Assembly: GCF_003050905.1 (NCBI RefSeq) | Contig: NZ_QAOT01000021.1 | Origin: Cereibacter_A azotoformans | GTDB taxonomy: Bacteria; Pseudomonadota; Alphaproteobacteria; Rhodobacterales; Rhodobacteraceae | Direction: 5' to 3' (one strand) | DNA: 64,000 nt | Shown here: positions 1 to 7,806 of the stretch, piece by piece | Layout: each line of letters starts with the position of its first letter | Position numbering within the stretch: the first letter of the stretch is position 1 | The notes under the pieces: generated by a model | What the model was told of the DNA's origin: nothing | The model's database searches: none | What the model saw: only the letters and a program-made list of their open reading frames with translations | Made by a program: the position numbers and the translations under genes

Positions 1-1
1 C

Positions 2-502
2 TTCGGTGAAACGGCTCTTCTTCATCGGAATCTCCTCGTCCATCCTGCCGAGAAAATTCTACTTCCGCATCCCTCTAACCTTGGGGAGGATTACCGATAT
101 ATCTCGGAGAAGCCAAGCCGCTTTGCAATAGATGCAGGTGTCATTTTCCAAAGACTCGCGAAAGAGGGGAGGAAGTATGGAGCCTTTCTGATTGTGGCTT
201 CGCAGAGGCCAAGCGAACTCTCACGAACCGTTCTTTCTCAATGCAGCAACTTCATAGTCCACAGAATTCAGAATCCCGACGACCTTTCACAGATACGTCA
301 AATGACTCCATTTATCTCGGAGACCGTATTAAGGCGTTTACCATCGTTGCCAAAGCAGCATGCCCTCATTTTCGGCAACTCCGTTAACATTCCTACCACT
401 TTTCGCGTGCGTGATGCGGACCCGACGCCTCACAGCAGTGATACTCAGGTCAGGGAAATCTGGTATGTTCCGGTGGACCCGCGCGTCGGCTGGAGACCCT
501 AA
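2..502 (+). CDS. HerA/DUF87-type ATPase, C-terminal part (5' end outside window)
   Basis: The frame is open from the window edge and stops at 502. The visible 166 residues resemble the C-terminal ATPase core of bacterial HerA/DUF87 hexameric translocases: a segment ending in LAKEGRKYGAFLIVASQRPS, followed by TVLSQCSNFIVHRIQNPDD and a closing segment with FRVRDADPTP. The AxQRPSEL stretch matches the sensor region of these ATPases. The Walker A and B motifs must lie upstream and cannot be checked. HerA-type ATPases translocate DNA and often partner nucleases or SIR2/effector proteins in phage-defence loci; that role here is inference. The gene converges on the reverse transcriptase with only 41 bases between stops. 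Codon use is much less GC-biased than the core genes. Confidence 0.75.
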   Translation, partial: FGETALLHRNLLVHPAEKILLPHPSNLGEDYRYISEKPSRFAIDAGVIFQRLAKEGRKYGAFLIVASQRPSELSRTVLSQCSNFIVHRIQNPDDLSQIRQMTPFISETVLRRLPSLPKQHALIFGNSVNIPTTFRVRDADPTPHSSDTQVREIWYVPVDPRVGWRP

Positions 503-543
503 ACGAACGCCTTCCGGTCTAAAAGCCTGACAACAGCGTGTCT

Positions 544-2187
544 TTAGAAGATATCATCAATGTCTTGATCATCATCGGCCTCAGCCTCTTCTTCTTCGTC
601 GTCATCATACAAACTTGTTCGTGGTTCAATTGCGCGCAGAACGGTGTCAAAGTCAGCTTCCTCGACATCTCTGAAAACAGCGGGTCGCGCAGTTGGATCG
701 AAGATTGTCACATGCCCATTTGCAAGAGAAAGAATGGTGTCTTGATCAACTGCAATTGCGGCATGGTTTGGCCATTGCCTCGAGTGCCATTCTAGAATGA
801 CTGGCCAGAACTGACCCCTCGCGCTCTCGCCCTGAAGTCGTAGCTCGGCAATTGTGAATGCGTTTGCATCAACGAGATTTAGTGCAACGCAGTTGAGGAT
901 CGCACAAATAGAAAGCGCCCCGCAGTTGCGAATGATGTCGGCGGCTACGGCGTCCTCAATTGGAATCGAAAGATGGATGCATGTATAGACGGTCCAGCAG
1001 ACTTCACTGTCGTTCCCAAGTCGACCGTGACGCTCGAGAAGCCCCCTCAGGATGGCAGACCAAACTGGTACGTCTAGATCATCATGGACAAGATGCCGCC
1101 AGACGAGAACGCGAGCGATATAGTCGATGACGTGACCAAAGTGAACCACAGTGCGCTTCAGGAACGGCTCCACCGTAGACCAATGAGACTGCGTCAGCTC
1201 ATATTGATCCAGTTTTCTGATGATATATTTTAAAATGGCGTCGTCATTGTTGCTCACGGCCATTGAAAATGCATGCTCGAAGACGGAGCGAAGGCGTTCA
1301 GGTCGCCGTGATCTCGGGGAGTTGATTGCAAACTCAAGCCGCGTTGTAAGTTCGATTGGCCAGTCGTCAGTGAATCGAAAGTCGTCAGAAAGTATTTTCG
1401 TTTTGGCTTCGTTTATATCCAACTCAAATGATCGGATTGCCTCCCGGTAGTGAGAAAGAGCACGTTCTGCATCAGCGTGAGTGTTCGTGCCTATCCAGAC
1501 ATCATCTACATGCCTTATCAGTGCACAGTCGATTCCCTGCGCCCGAGTTGCAAACTGTAAATCTATAGCTTTGCCGACTATCTCAGCGAACACTCGCGAT
1601 GAGTCAGGTCCGACGGGCAGTCCAATAGTTTGGTTATCTTGGCCACAGCGAACGACTTGGTCTGCTCTATTGAAGAACACTTGAGCGGAGTCCGGCTGCG
1701 TGTCGGCTTTCGAGGCGACCTTTCCGTGGAAAGCCCATGGAAGTGAATGAGTGTAAATCGAATGAAAGTAACGGGCGACATCGGTGCAAGCTACAAACCG
1801 ATATTTTGCCAGCCTTCGCAGCTTTTCCTCTTCGAGCGCCGCATGTGAATTGATGACGAGTGCTCGATCTGAATCCGCGACAATTTCAGGTACGGAGAAG
1901 CTAGTTGAATCACGAGCATAGAAGGCAGAGATTTCTTGCCACCTTGCTTCAATGAAGTGAGCGGTATCATACGCTGTTACAGGATGTATAGCCGAAAATA
2001 CTCTGCGGGTCATGCCGCGCTTTGAGGCATTATAGATGGCCGCCCGAACAGGGGTTCGACTTCTGCTCAAGAAAGCCGTTGGAGGTGGGTTTTGTTGAAA
2101 GTAGTCGGCAATAGAGGATGTTGAGAATGCGGGAGGCAAGTTTTCTGGGAAATATCCGCGTCTCAGAAGATCATCTTTCAGGGGCAT
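544..2187 (-). CDS. Reverse transcriptase of the defence/abortive-infection type
   Basis: 547 residues. RT motifs can be seen in order: motif A TDVARYFHSIYTHSLPW with Asp136, motif B GLPVGPDSSR at 189-198, motif C RHVDDVWIG with Asp228/Asp229 (HVDD instead of the common YADD), and a motif D-like INEAKTKI near 258. IYTHSLPWAFHGK after motif A and GPDSSR in motif B are typical of the Abi/unknown-group (DRT) reverse transcriptases rather than of group II introns or retrons. No maturase or endonuclease domain follows. Instead there are about 250 residues of helical C-terminal region ending in a very acidic tail (DDDEEEEEAEADDDQDIDDIF without its last residue). These families synthesise DNA during phage infection; that function here is by analogy. 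Composition is AT-rich relative to the chromosome, suggesting transfer. The exact DRT class cannot be assigned by eye. Confidence 0.85.
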   Translation of the reverse strand: MPLKDDLLRRGYFPENLPPAFSTSSIADYFQQNPPPTAFLSRSRTPVRAAIYNASKRGMTRRVFSAIHPVTAYDTAHFIEARWQEISAFYARDSTSFSVPEIVADSDRALVINSHAALEEEKLRRLAKYRFVACTDVARYFHSIYTHSLPWAFHGKVASKADTQPDSAQVFFNRADQVVRCGQDNQTIGLPVGPDSSRVFAEIVGKAIDLQFATRAQGIDCALIRHVDDVWIGTNTHADAERALSHYREAIRSFELDINEAKTKILSDDFRFTDDWPIELTTRLEFAINSPRSRRPERLRSVFEHAFSMAVSNNDDAILKYIIRKLDQYELTQSHWSTVEPFLKRTVVHFGHVIDYIARVLVWRHLVHDDLDVPVWSAILRGLLERHGRLGNDSEVCWTVYTCIHLSIPIEDAVAADIIRNCGALSICAILNCVALNLVDANAFTIAELRLQGESARGQFWPVILEWHSRQWPNHAAIAVDQDTILSLANGHVTIFDPTARPAVFRDVEEADFDTVLRAIEPRTSLYDDDEEEEAEADDDQDIDDIF

Positions 2188-2266
2188 CGGTTTCTCTTAC
2201 TCGTATCAGTTGTTCTGAGTGTAACCTATTGAGGTTCAACCGCAAAATGAAAACGGCCGAACTTTT

Positions 2267-2337
2267 GGTGCATCCGACCATGGCGGACCGGGCACTCGTG
2301 AACCGAGCCTAAAGTCTCGGCCTTGCACCTTCGGTCC
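2267..2337. other. Possible structured RNA segment upstream of the RT gene
   Basis: No gene is seen between the RT start and the IS end (2188-2401). Three complementary segments interleave here: GGTGCA 2267-2272 with TGCACC 2324-2329, GGACCG 2285-2290 with CGGTCC 2332-2337, and the hairpin CCGAG 2303-2307 / CTCGG 2316-2320. The first two pairings cross, as in a pseudoknot. Several DRT systems carry a non-coding RNA next to the RT, so this is a reasonable place to look. Short pairings like these can arise by chance, hence the low confidence. Confidence 0.2.
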
Positions 2338-2401
2338 CTTGCGCGAAAAATCAGATCAGACAGATCGGTAGCCCCTCCGTGGGCTGAACTTTTTTCTCAA
2401 G

Positions 2402-3891
2402 TAGTCCGGCCTGAACAACGGCGAAGCGGTTGATCCAAGGCGATAAACCCGAGGTTTCTGTCGCCATGGCCTGCAGGATTTCATAGGATTCTGCCCGGAA
2501 CCCTGCAATTTCGGTCTGCCGCATGAAGCACCGTCCCCGTCCTCCCGAGCAGAACGACCTCTTCCGGCCGCGCCTGGTCGACATGATCGACATGCGTCAC
2601 GAGCTGGTCACGCTGTCGGCCCTGATCGACTGGGAGTTCTTCGAACGCGAATGGGCCGGGTTCTTCCCGTCGACGACCGGACGACCGGCGATATCGCCGC
2701 GACTCGTGGCGGGGCTGCTCTATCTGCAGCACGCGTTCCGGCTGTCGGACGAGGCTGTGGTCGCGCGCTGGGTCGAGAACCCTTACTTTCAGCACTTCAC
2801 CGGCGAGACCTTCTTTCAGCACAAGCCGCCGATCGATCCCACCTCGCTCATCCGGTGGCGGAAGCGGATCGGCGAAGAGGGTGTCGAGTGGCTGCTGACC
2901 AAGACCATCGAGGCCGGGCGGGAATCGGGTGCTGTCGAGGACGCGAGCCTGGACGAGATCGCCATCGACACGACCGTGATGGAGAAGAACATCTCGCACC
3001 CGACGGACTCCCGGCTCTACGAGCGGGCGCGCAGCCAACTGGTGGCCCTGGCCCGGGACGCCGGCATCGAGTTGCGGCAGAGCTACGCGCGCCTTGCGCC
3101 GCGGCTGGCGGCGCAGGTCGGGCGTTACGCCCATGCCAAGCAGTTCCGGCGCATGCGCAAGGCGTTGCGAACGCTGAAGGGTTACACCGGCCGCGTGATG
3201 CGGGACATCCGGCGGCAGCTCGACGAAATCCCCGAGGGGCCGCTGCGCGAGCGTGTGCTCGACAAGCTCGTGCTGGTCTCGCGGCTGCTGCACCAGCGGC
3301 CGAAGGATCCCGGCAAGATCTATTCACTGCACGAGCCCGAGGTCGACTGCATCTCGAAAGGCAAGGCCCGCGTGCGATACGAGTTCGGCACCAAGGTCAG
3401 CATCGCAACCACGCTGAAGGGCGGCTTCGTCGTCGGCATGCGGTCGCTGCCGGGGAACCCCTACGACGGCCACACCCTCGGCGAGGCCCTGGAGCAGGTC
3501 GGCATCCTCACCGGCCACCCGCCCAAGCGCGCCGTCGTCGATCGCGGCTACAAGGGCCACGGCGTCGAGCACACCCAGGTCCTGATCAGCGGAACCCGCC
3601 GCGGCCTGACACCGGCGCTCGCGAAGGCGCTCCGCCGACGCAGCAGCATCGAGCCCGAGATCGGCCACATGAAGGCCGACGGAAGGCTCGCGCGCTGCTT
3701 TCTGCAAGGCACCTTCGGCGATGCGCTCTTCGCCGTCCTCTGCGGCTGCGGGCACAACATCCGCAAGATCCTCGCCCATCTGAGGAAGCTTCTTGCCGCC
3801 GTCATTACCCTCGTTCTGGCGATGATCCGGCAGGAGCACGCTCGCGGCTACAGTCACGCGGCCGCCTGATCGCGTTGTTCAGGCTGAACCA
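2402..3891 (+). mobile_element. IS5-family insertion sequence
   Basis: One transposase gene is flanked by imperfect inverted repeats: left 2402-2420 and right 3873-3891 (read in reverse complement). They match TRGTYCRGCCTGAACAACG at 16 of 19 positions, and the inner 12 bases GCCTGAACAACG are identical. The right repeat starts three bases after the transposase stop, a usual IS5 layout, while about 100 bases separate the left repeat from the start codon. No convincing short target duplication was found at the chosen tips, so the exact ends may be off by a few bases. The element is GC-rich, unlike the RT gene on its left, so it is a separate, later insertion. Confidence 0.7.
2523..3869 (+). CDS. 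IS5-family DDE transposase
   Basis: 448 residues and apparently intact. The N-terminal region has the usual IS5 features (GRPAISPRLVAGLLYLQ and SLIRWRKRIG). DDE catalytic residues: Asp149 in AIDTTVMEKNI, Asp340 in VVDRGYKG, and Glu377 in the R-(3)-E-(6)-K signature (R373, E377, K384 in RRRSSIEPEIGHMK). The C-terminal GDALFAVLCGCGHNIRKIL is also characteristic. It catalyses cut-and-paste movement of its own element. Translation probably starts at the ATG at 2523; the Shine-Dalgarno sequence is weak, as is usual for transposases. Confidence 0.92.
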   Translation: MKHRPRPPEQNDLFRPRLVDMIDMRHELVTLSALIDWEFFEREWAGFFPSTTGRPAISPRLVAGLLYLQHAFRLSDEAVVARWVENPYFQHFTGETFFQHKPPIDPTSLIRWRKRIGEEGVEWLLTKTIEAGRESGAVEDASLDEIAIDTTVMEKNISHPTDSRLYERARSQLVALARDAGIELRQSYARLAPRLAAQVGRYAHAKQFRRMRKALRTLKGYTGRVMRDIRRQLDEIPEGPLRERVLDKLVLVSRLLHQRPKDPGKIYSLHEPEVDCISKGKARVRYEFGTKVSIATTLKGGFVVGMRSLPGNPYDGHTLGEALEQVGILTGHPPKRAVVDRGYKGHGVEHTQVLISGTRRGLTPALAKALRRRSSIEPEIGHMKADGRLARCFLQGTFGDALFAVLCGCGHNIRKILAHLRKLLAAVITLVLAMIRQEHARGYSHAAA

Positions 3892-4111
3892 AGTAGTAGT
3901 AGGGGGCCAGCGCCCCCCAGCCATCAAGACCTGAACGCCCCTTGGGGCGCAGGCGGCGGGTATCCCCGCCCTTCCGCATTCCTTCGTCATTTGTGCAGGG
4001 CGGGTGATCCCCCTCCCGCCGCCTGGGTCATTGACGGCATCCCCCCGCTCATCGGCGCGGGCCTAGTCCCGGTTGCATGCGCAACCGGCAAACTAGAAAG
4101 GGAAAAAGACA

Positions 4112-5017
4112 ATGAAACAGGACGTTTATGAGAAGGTCACAAGCAAGATCATCGCTGATCTGGAAAAGGGCGACTTGAGCTGGCTCAAGCCTTGGAGCGG
4201 CGGCAACATGGACGGGCGGATCATCAAGCCCTTGCGGCACAATGCCCAGCCCTACAGCGGCATCAACATTCTGATGCTTTGGGGCGCGGCCATGGAAGGC
4301 GGCTACGTCTCCCCGTACTGGATGACTTTCAAGCAAGCGCAGGAGTACGGCGCGCATGTCAGGAAGGGCGAGCGCGGCAATCTGGTCGTGTATGCCAATA
4401 CCATCACCAAGACCGAGGAAGGCGAGAACGGGCAGGACGAAGAGCGGAAAATCCCCTTCATGAAGGGCTACACCGTGTTCAACGTCGAGCAGATCGAAGG
4501 CTTGCCCAAGCACTACTATGCCAAGCCCCCTCAGATCATCGACCCCGCCTTGCGGATCGACCAGGCAGAAACCTTCTTTGCGAGCACAGGCGCAGATATT
4601 CGCCACGGCGGGAACTCTGCCCACTACAGCGGCGGCAGCGATCATGTGCAGATGCCAGCATTCGAGGCTTTCCGCAGCCCCGAGGCCTACTATGCGACCC
4701 TTGCCCACGAGCTAACCCACTGGACCAAACACAAGAGCAGGCTTGACCGCGACTTTGGCCGCAAGAGCTGGGGCGATGAGGGCTACGCCCGTGAAGAACT
4801 GGTCGCCGAACTTGGCGCAGCCTTCTTGTGTGCTGATCTGGCATTGACCCCCGAACCGCGCGAGGATCACGCCGCCTATATCCAGAGCTGGCTCAAAGTC
4901 CTCAAGGAAGACAAGCGCGCGATCTTCAGCGCAGCCGCCCATGCGCAGCGTGCCGCTGATTTTTTGCACGGCTTCCAGCAGCAGCAACCCCAAGCCAAGG
5001 AAGGAGTCGCCGCGTAA
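4112..5017 (+). CDS. ArdC-like antirestriction protein (ssDNA-binding domain plus zincin peptidase)
   Basis: 301 residues. The N-terminal half (about 1-140) is the DUF1738/ArdC-N single-strand DNA-binding domain, with the LSWLKPWSGG start, the YSGINILMLW segment and GYTVFNVEQIEGLP. The C-terminal half is a metallopeptidase-like domain with HELTH at 199-203 and a likely third zinc ligand, Glu233 in EELVAELGAAF. Proteins of this build enter the recipient during conjugation or are made early and protect incoming DNA from restriction; they are common on mobilizable plasmids and ICEs. That agrees with the relaxase and MobC genes 5-7 kb to the right. The Shine-Dalgarno AGAAAGGG lies about ten bases before the ATG. 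Confidence 0.88.
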   Translation: MKQDVYEKVTSKIIADLEKGDLSWLKPWSGGNMDGRIIKPLRHNAQPYSGINILMLWGAAMEGGYVSPYWMTFKQAQEYGAHVRKGERGNLVVYANTITKTEEGENGQDEERKIPFMKGYTVFNVEQIEGLPKHYYAKPPQIIDPALRIDQAETFFASTGADIRHGGNSAHYSGGSDHVQMPAFEAFRSPEAYYATLAHELTHWTKHKSRLDRDFGRKSWGDEGYAREELVAELGAAFLCADLALTPEPREDHAAYIQSWLKVLKEDKRAIFSAAAHAQRAADFLHGFQQQQPQAKEGVAA

Positions 5018-5430
5018 GCGGCGGCTCCCCGCCATCAATGGAGGGCGCAGACATGGAACCGTCGCGCATCACGGCGGCGCAGTGGCCTTCGTCACCGCAT
5101 GGCTGGATCATGAAGCGGCGCGAACCGGTTGGAGCGGCGCGCAGCTTAGTCTTTTCTAAGGGGATGGAAAATTTCGCGCCCGCCGGACGGCGGGCGCGGA
5201 GACAAGGAGCCCCGTCTATGGGCGACGGGACCGTGGGGCTCAGGGCACTAGTGGCGCTGCGAGCGTTCGCCACAGGACACGAAATGCCTTGCGCCGGGTT
5301 CTAGCCTAGGGCTCGAAGAGTAGACGTGTACGAGGAGCAGTCCCTGTGACAAAAAAATAAACCTCCATAAGTCATTCTTGCCTGCCTAGGTTGAAGTGCT
5401 CGCCATCAAAAGGCACGCTAGTCAATTGTA
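5018..5430. other. Stretch without a convincing gene
   Basis: Between the ArdC-like gene and the kinase. The only coding hint is a plus-strand frame ending at 5159 whose last residues read AVAFVTAWLDHEAARTGWS and then GAQLSLF. The final QLSLF matches the bacterial sliding-clamp binding consensus QL(S/D)LF. It has no good start codon or ribosome-binding site outside the preceding gene, so it may be the remnant of a longer gene. From about 5300 the sequence turns sharply AT-rich, marking a composition break before the kinase. Confidence 0.4.
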
Positions 5431-6741
5431 CTAGAATAAGTCCTCCAACGTCGCCGGTGGCTCAAGCTTTTCAACTAATCTCTTAAGTACTTCTCCGGCA
5501 ATAGACTCTGCACTTTCCAATAGTGCTTCTCTAAGCCCAAATTCGTCTGCAGCTGAACCTTCATAAGTGAAGATGGGATTGGAGTCATCTATGTGCCAGG
5601 ACGCTATTATGCGTCCACTTGTCAGCCTCACGTTGTGATAGAAGGTTACGCTCGGGTCATCATGGTCCTTAAGAGAGACGCGGTCAATCAACTGGAAGCA
5701 CAAGCCGCGTTCGGTGAAGCGCGGATGAACTGCTGCTTTGGTGAGGCCGGCTCCTTCCCATAGCTCCTTTAGCCTCGTGGAAAGCAGCAAGCTGCACTCC
5801 TGCATCGTCGAGGATGCAGCTTCACGTTCCCGGTGGAACTGTGTTTCCCTCAATGCTTGAAGCTTGGCAATATAATCCTCAAAACTAATTCGGGTTGATA
5901 TTTGTGCCTCATTCATCATTGAGAGAGCTTTAATCATTTCTTCAGCGCTCTGGAACCTCAATTGAGGTGTGTGCTGGAACGCGACATGGAGGAAGCGCTT
6001 AACCGCCGGCCATCGCGGATCAGAAGTCAGATCTTGCCGGAAGCTTAACTCCCGTCGTTCATGTGGGAGCTTCCCATTATGATCGATCAATTGACGTGGA
6101 GCACTCCCACTCAACATATAAAATAACAAGCCTGCAGCCATTGCAAGATCGGAGCGTGCATCACGATGGTCGCCCTGTGGTGCATACTCAGGCAGTCTCA
6201 GGAATCGATTGCCAACTTCCTGCCCTGCGGGAGTGGTAAACCCTCGATCCTCTTCAGTTCCGTGCCAAGCCTGGCCAAGATCGACCAAAACTGGCTCTGA
6301 CCAAGATCCGTGTTTCATGATTACATTGTCATGCTTGACATCCCGGTGGTGAACCATGAGACGATGACCATCCCCCAGTGTTTTAAGGATTACCTTAGTA
6401 GCTTCCAACGCCTGATCTAATGTCGGCAGAACTCGTGAGACCAACGTTTCCATTGTAGGTCCGTCAATGAATTCCATTACTAAATAGAGAGCAGTGGCGC
6501 CATTTTTCCAGTCCGCCTCATTGGATTCCAAAATCTTCGGCACGCCTGACCCGTCTAGGGCGAGAAGAGCTGTCACTTCGCATTGAAATCTGTAGCGGCG
6601 CTCTGTCCTGCTCTGCGCATTAGCGTGAAGCACCTTTAGAGCCCCCAGACGCCCGTCAATCCGATTGCGGACTTTCGTCACGACGCCTTGTCCGCCTTGC
6701 ACTGCGCTACCCCGCTCAACGATCCAATCTTCAAATGCCAT
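5431..6741 (-). CDS. Orphan serine/threonine protein kinase
   Basis: 436 residues from the ATG at 6741, which follows an ACGGAG ribosome-binding site by six bases; a start 45 bases upstream (6786) lacks this. The kinase domain fills about 1-270: glycine-rich loop VQGGQGVV at 14-21, Lys36 in GALKVL, Glu55, catalytic loop HRDVKHDNV with Asp134 and Asn139, and metal site DLG at 154-156 in place of DFG. After the catalytic domain comes a charged, coiled-coil-like stretch and an unrecognised alpha/beta C-terminal domain without membrane segments, so the protein should be cytosolic. Standalone Hanks-type kinases occur in phage-defence islands, but no partner gene confirms that role. Composition is clearly AT-richer than the flanks. 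Confidence 0.85.
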   Translation of the reverse strand: MAFEDWIVERGSAVQGGQGVVTKVRNRIDGRLGALKVLHANAQSRTERRYRFQCEVTALLALDGSGVPKILESNEADWKNGATALYLVMEFIDGPTMETLVSRVLPTLDQALEATKVILKTLGDGHRLMVHHRDVKHDNVIMKHGSWSEPVLVDLGQAWHGTEEDRGFTTPAGQEVGNRFLRLPEYAPQGDHRDARSDLAMAAGLLFYMLSGSAPRQLIDHNGKLPHERRELSFRQDLTSDPRWPAVKRFLHVAFQHTPQLRFQSAEEMIKALSMMNEAQISTRISFEDYIAKLQALRETQFHREREAASSTMQECSLLLSTRLKELWEGAGLTKAAVHPRFTERGLCFQLIDRVSLKDHDDPSVTFYHNVRLTSGRIIASWHIDDSNPIFTYEGSAADEFGLREALLESAESIAGEVLKRLVEKLEPPATLEDLF

Positions 6742-6811
6742 AAAATACTCCGTTCCTATGCTGCTGACGCTGAAAGGCCTCAGCACGCCACCCGATCAAT
6801 TGGCACGCATC

Positions 6812-6839
6812 TTAATATACTTTACCACTCCATGTGCAA
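6812..6839 (-). promoter_or_regulatory. Candidate promoter of the kinase gene
   Basis: On the minus strand TTGCAC (6839-6834) and TATTAA (6817-6812) are separated by 16 bases and lie about 70 bases upstream of the kinase start. This is a fair sigma-70-like match in an AT-rich stretch, where chance matches are common. Confidence 0.35.
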
Positions 6840-6841
6840 GT

Positions 6842-7132
6842 CCCGCCAATTCAGATCGATCACTGCATCTGTCATACTGAAGTTGTTCCTTTAAGGTAGC
6901 TCCAGTATTTAAAGCTTGTCGCTCTCAGCAACTTGGTTGAAATTTAAACAAATTGCTGGTGGACATTTATCTGTTCTGACAAGAGAAACAAAAACTTGTA
7001 GATTCATCAGTACCGTATTTTATTGCGCGCTAGTTTGTCAATCGGTTGGACTGGACCACCTGCTGGGCACGAACTCAGAAAGTCTGGTTTTCCTTTTCTC
7101 GCCAGTCGGCGTCCACCTATTGGAGGCTCCTT
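6842..7132. other. AT-rich stretch without a gene
   Basis: No open frame with plausible codon use, start and ribosome-binding site was found on either strand. The AT-rich composition ends near 7040, where GC-rich sequence of the mobilizable-element type resumes, so a recombination junction probably lies here. Confidence 0.4.
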
Positions 7133-7342
7133 CTATGGCGACGGGGCGGACGGTTTTGGTGCCTGCGGCGCATGGCGCTGCCGCAGCAAGGCTTCGATGC
7201 TGGCAAGGGCAGCGTGCAGGTTGATCCGGTCGCGCTCGGTCAAGCCTTCTTGGCCAAGTGATCGGCGCAGCGTTTCCACTAACAATTCGAGTTCGCTTGT
7301 GGGCAGCCCGTGCAGGGCGTGATGATTGAAGATCGGTGACAT
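7133..7342 (-). CDS. Small hypothetical protein of the accessory region
   Basis: 69 residues starting MSPIFNHHALHGLPTSEL. The ATG at 7342 is preceded by a strong GGAGG seven bases upstream, which makes it better than the in-frame ATG at 7360. The sequence predicts two amphipathic helices (SELELLVETLRRSLGQE and TERDRINLHAALASIEALLR) and a proline-rich tail. It has no cysteines, membrane segment or recognised domain. It is divergent from the Fic gene and its repeat array, so a regulatory or antitoxin-like role is possible but unproven. Confidence 0.6.
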   Translation of the reverse strand: MSPIFNHHALHGLPTSELELLVETLRRSLGQEGLTERDRINLHAALASIEALLRQRHAPQAPKPSAPSP

Positions 7343-7641
7343 GATGGCCTCCACTTCCATTGAGACCCGGACAACCCAGGTCTTTCTGGCGGATGCAGGC
7401 GGCGCAGCTCAGGGAGATCGGAAGCACCATCTTCGGGCGCAACGGATGTGTAGCAGGGCATGGCCTCTCATGCCCTTGTTCCGACTGTATCACCCCCTGA
7501 ATGTGCCAAACGGATTCATCCCTCAAAGACCTGATTGAACGTGTTTCATGAGGAAATCTGGAGCGCTATCCTCTTGCCGGAGGCAATCATCATGCTTCTC
7601 TGCGCCTTCTGCGCGAAGCTGACGCTCGCGACGCCGCGCAG

Positions 7642-7806
7642 TAAGCGGTTTTCAGGATGCTCTCGCATAGTGTATTAAATTTCATGGACTATAAGCGAAT
7701 TTCATGAGATAGTTGGGAAGTGACCAACTTTCACGTACAGGAAGCGATTTTCATGGCCAAGGCCGCCACTAAGCATTTTTCAGGGAAAGTCAGCACTTTT
7801 CAGGAG
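7642..7806 (+). repeat. Seven-copy direct repeat array with alternating 20/29-bp phasing
   Basis: Seven copies of a degenerate unit, best form TAAGCGATTTTCATGG, lie on one strand. The invariant core TTTCA has its C at 7653, 7683, 7703, 7732, 7752, 7781 and 7801, giving steps of 30, 20, 29, 20, 29 and 20 bases, close to three and two helical turns. Copies 1, 3, 5 and 6 keep AAGC before the core. Copy 5 contains the fic start codon and copies 6-7 lie inside the coding region. A lone TTTCATGAGG at 7544 may be an outlier. Such phasing suggests a cooperative DNA-binding protein (operator or iteron); which protein is unknown. Confidence 0.65.

Noticed and set aside
544..2187. Group II intron or retron RT
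   Set aside because: No maturase X or HNH domain, no msr/msd-like inverted repeats recognised, and motifs A/B fit Abi/unknown-group RTs better.
2389..3900. Target-site duplication flanking the IS5 element
   Set aside because: AAGTAG occurs on both sides but overlaps the inverted repeats in a way that does not fit the usual 3-4 base IS5 duplication.
2651..3934. Second long plus-strand frame within the transposase gene
   Set aside because: Alternative frame of the IS5 transposase; Ala/Arg-rich and motif-free.
6800..6820. Sigma-54 promoter (TTGGCACGCATCTTAAT)
   Set aside because: The -24 half matches but the -12 GC is absent.
7642..7806. CRISPR array
   Set aside because: Units are about 16 bases, degenerate, with alternating 4- and 13-base gaps and no spacers; no cas genes in the window.
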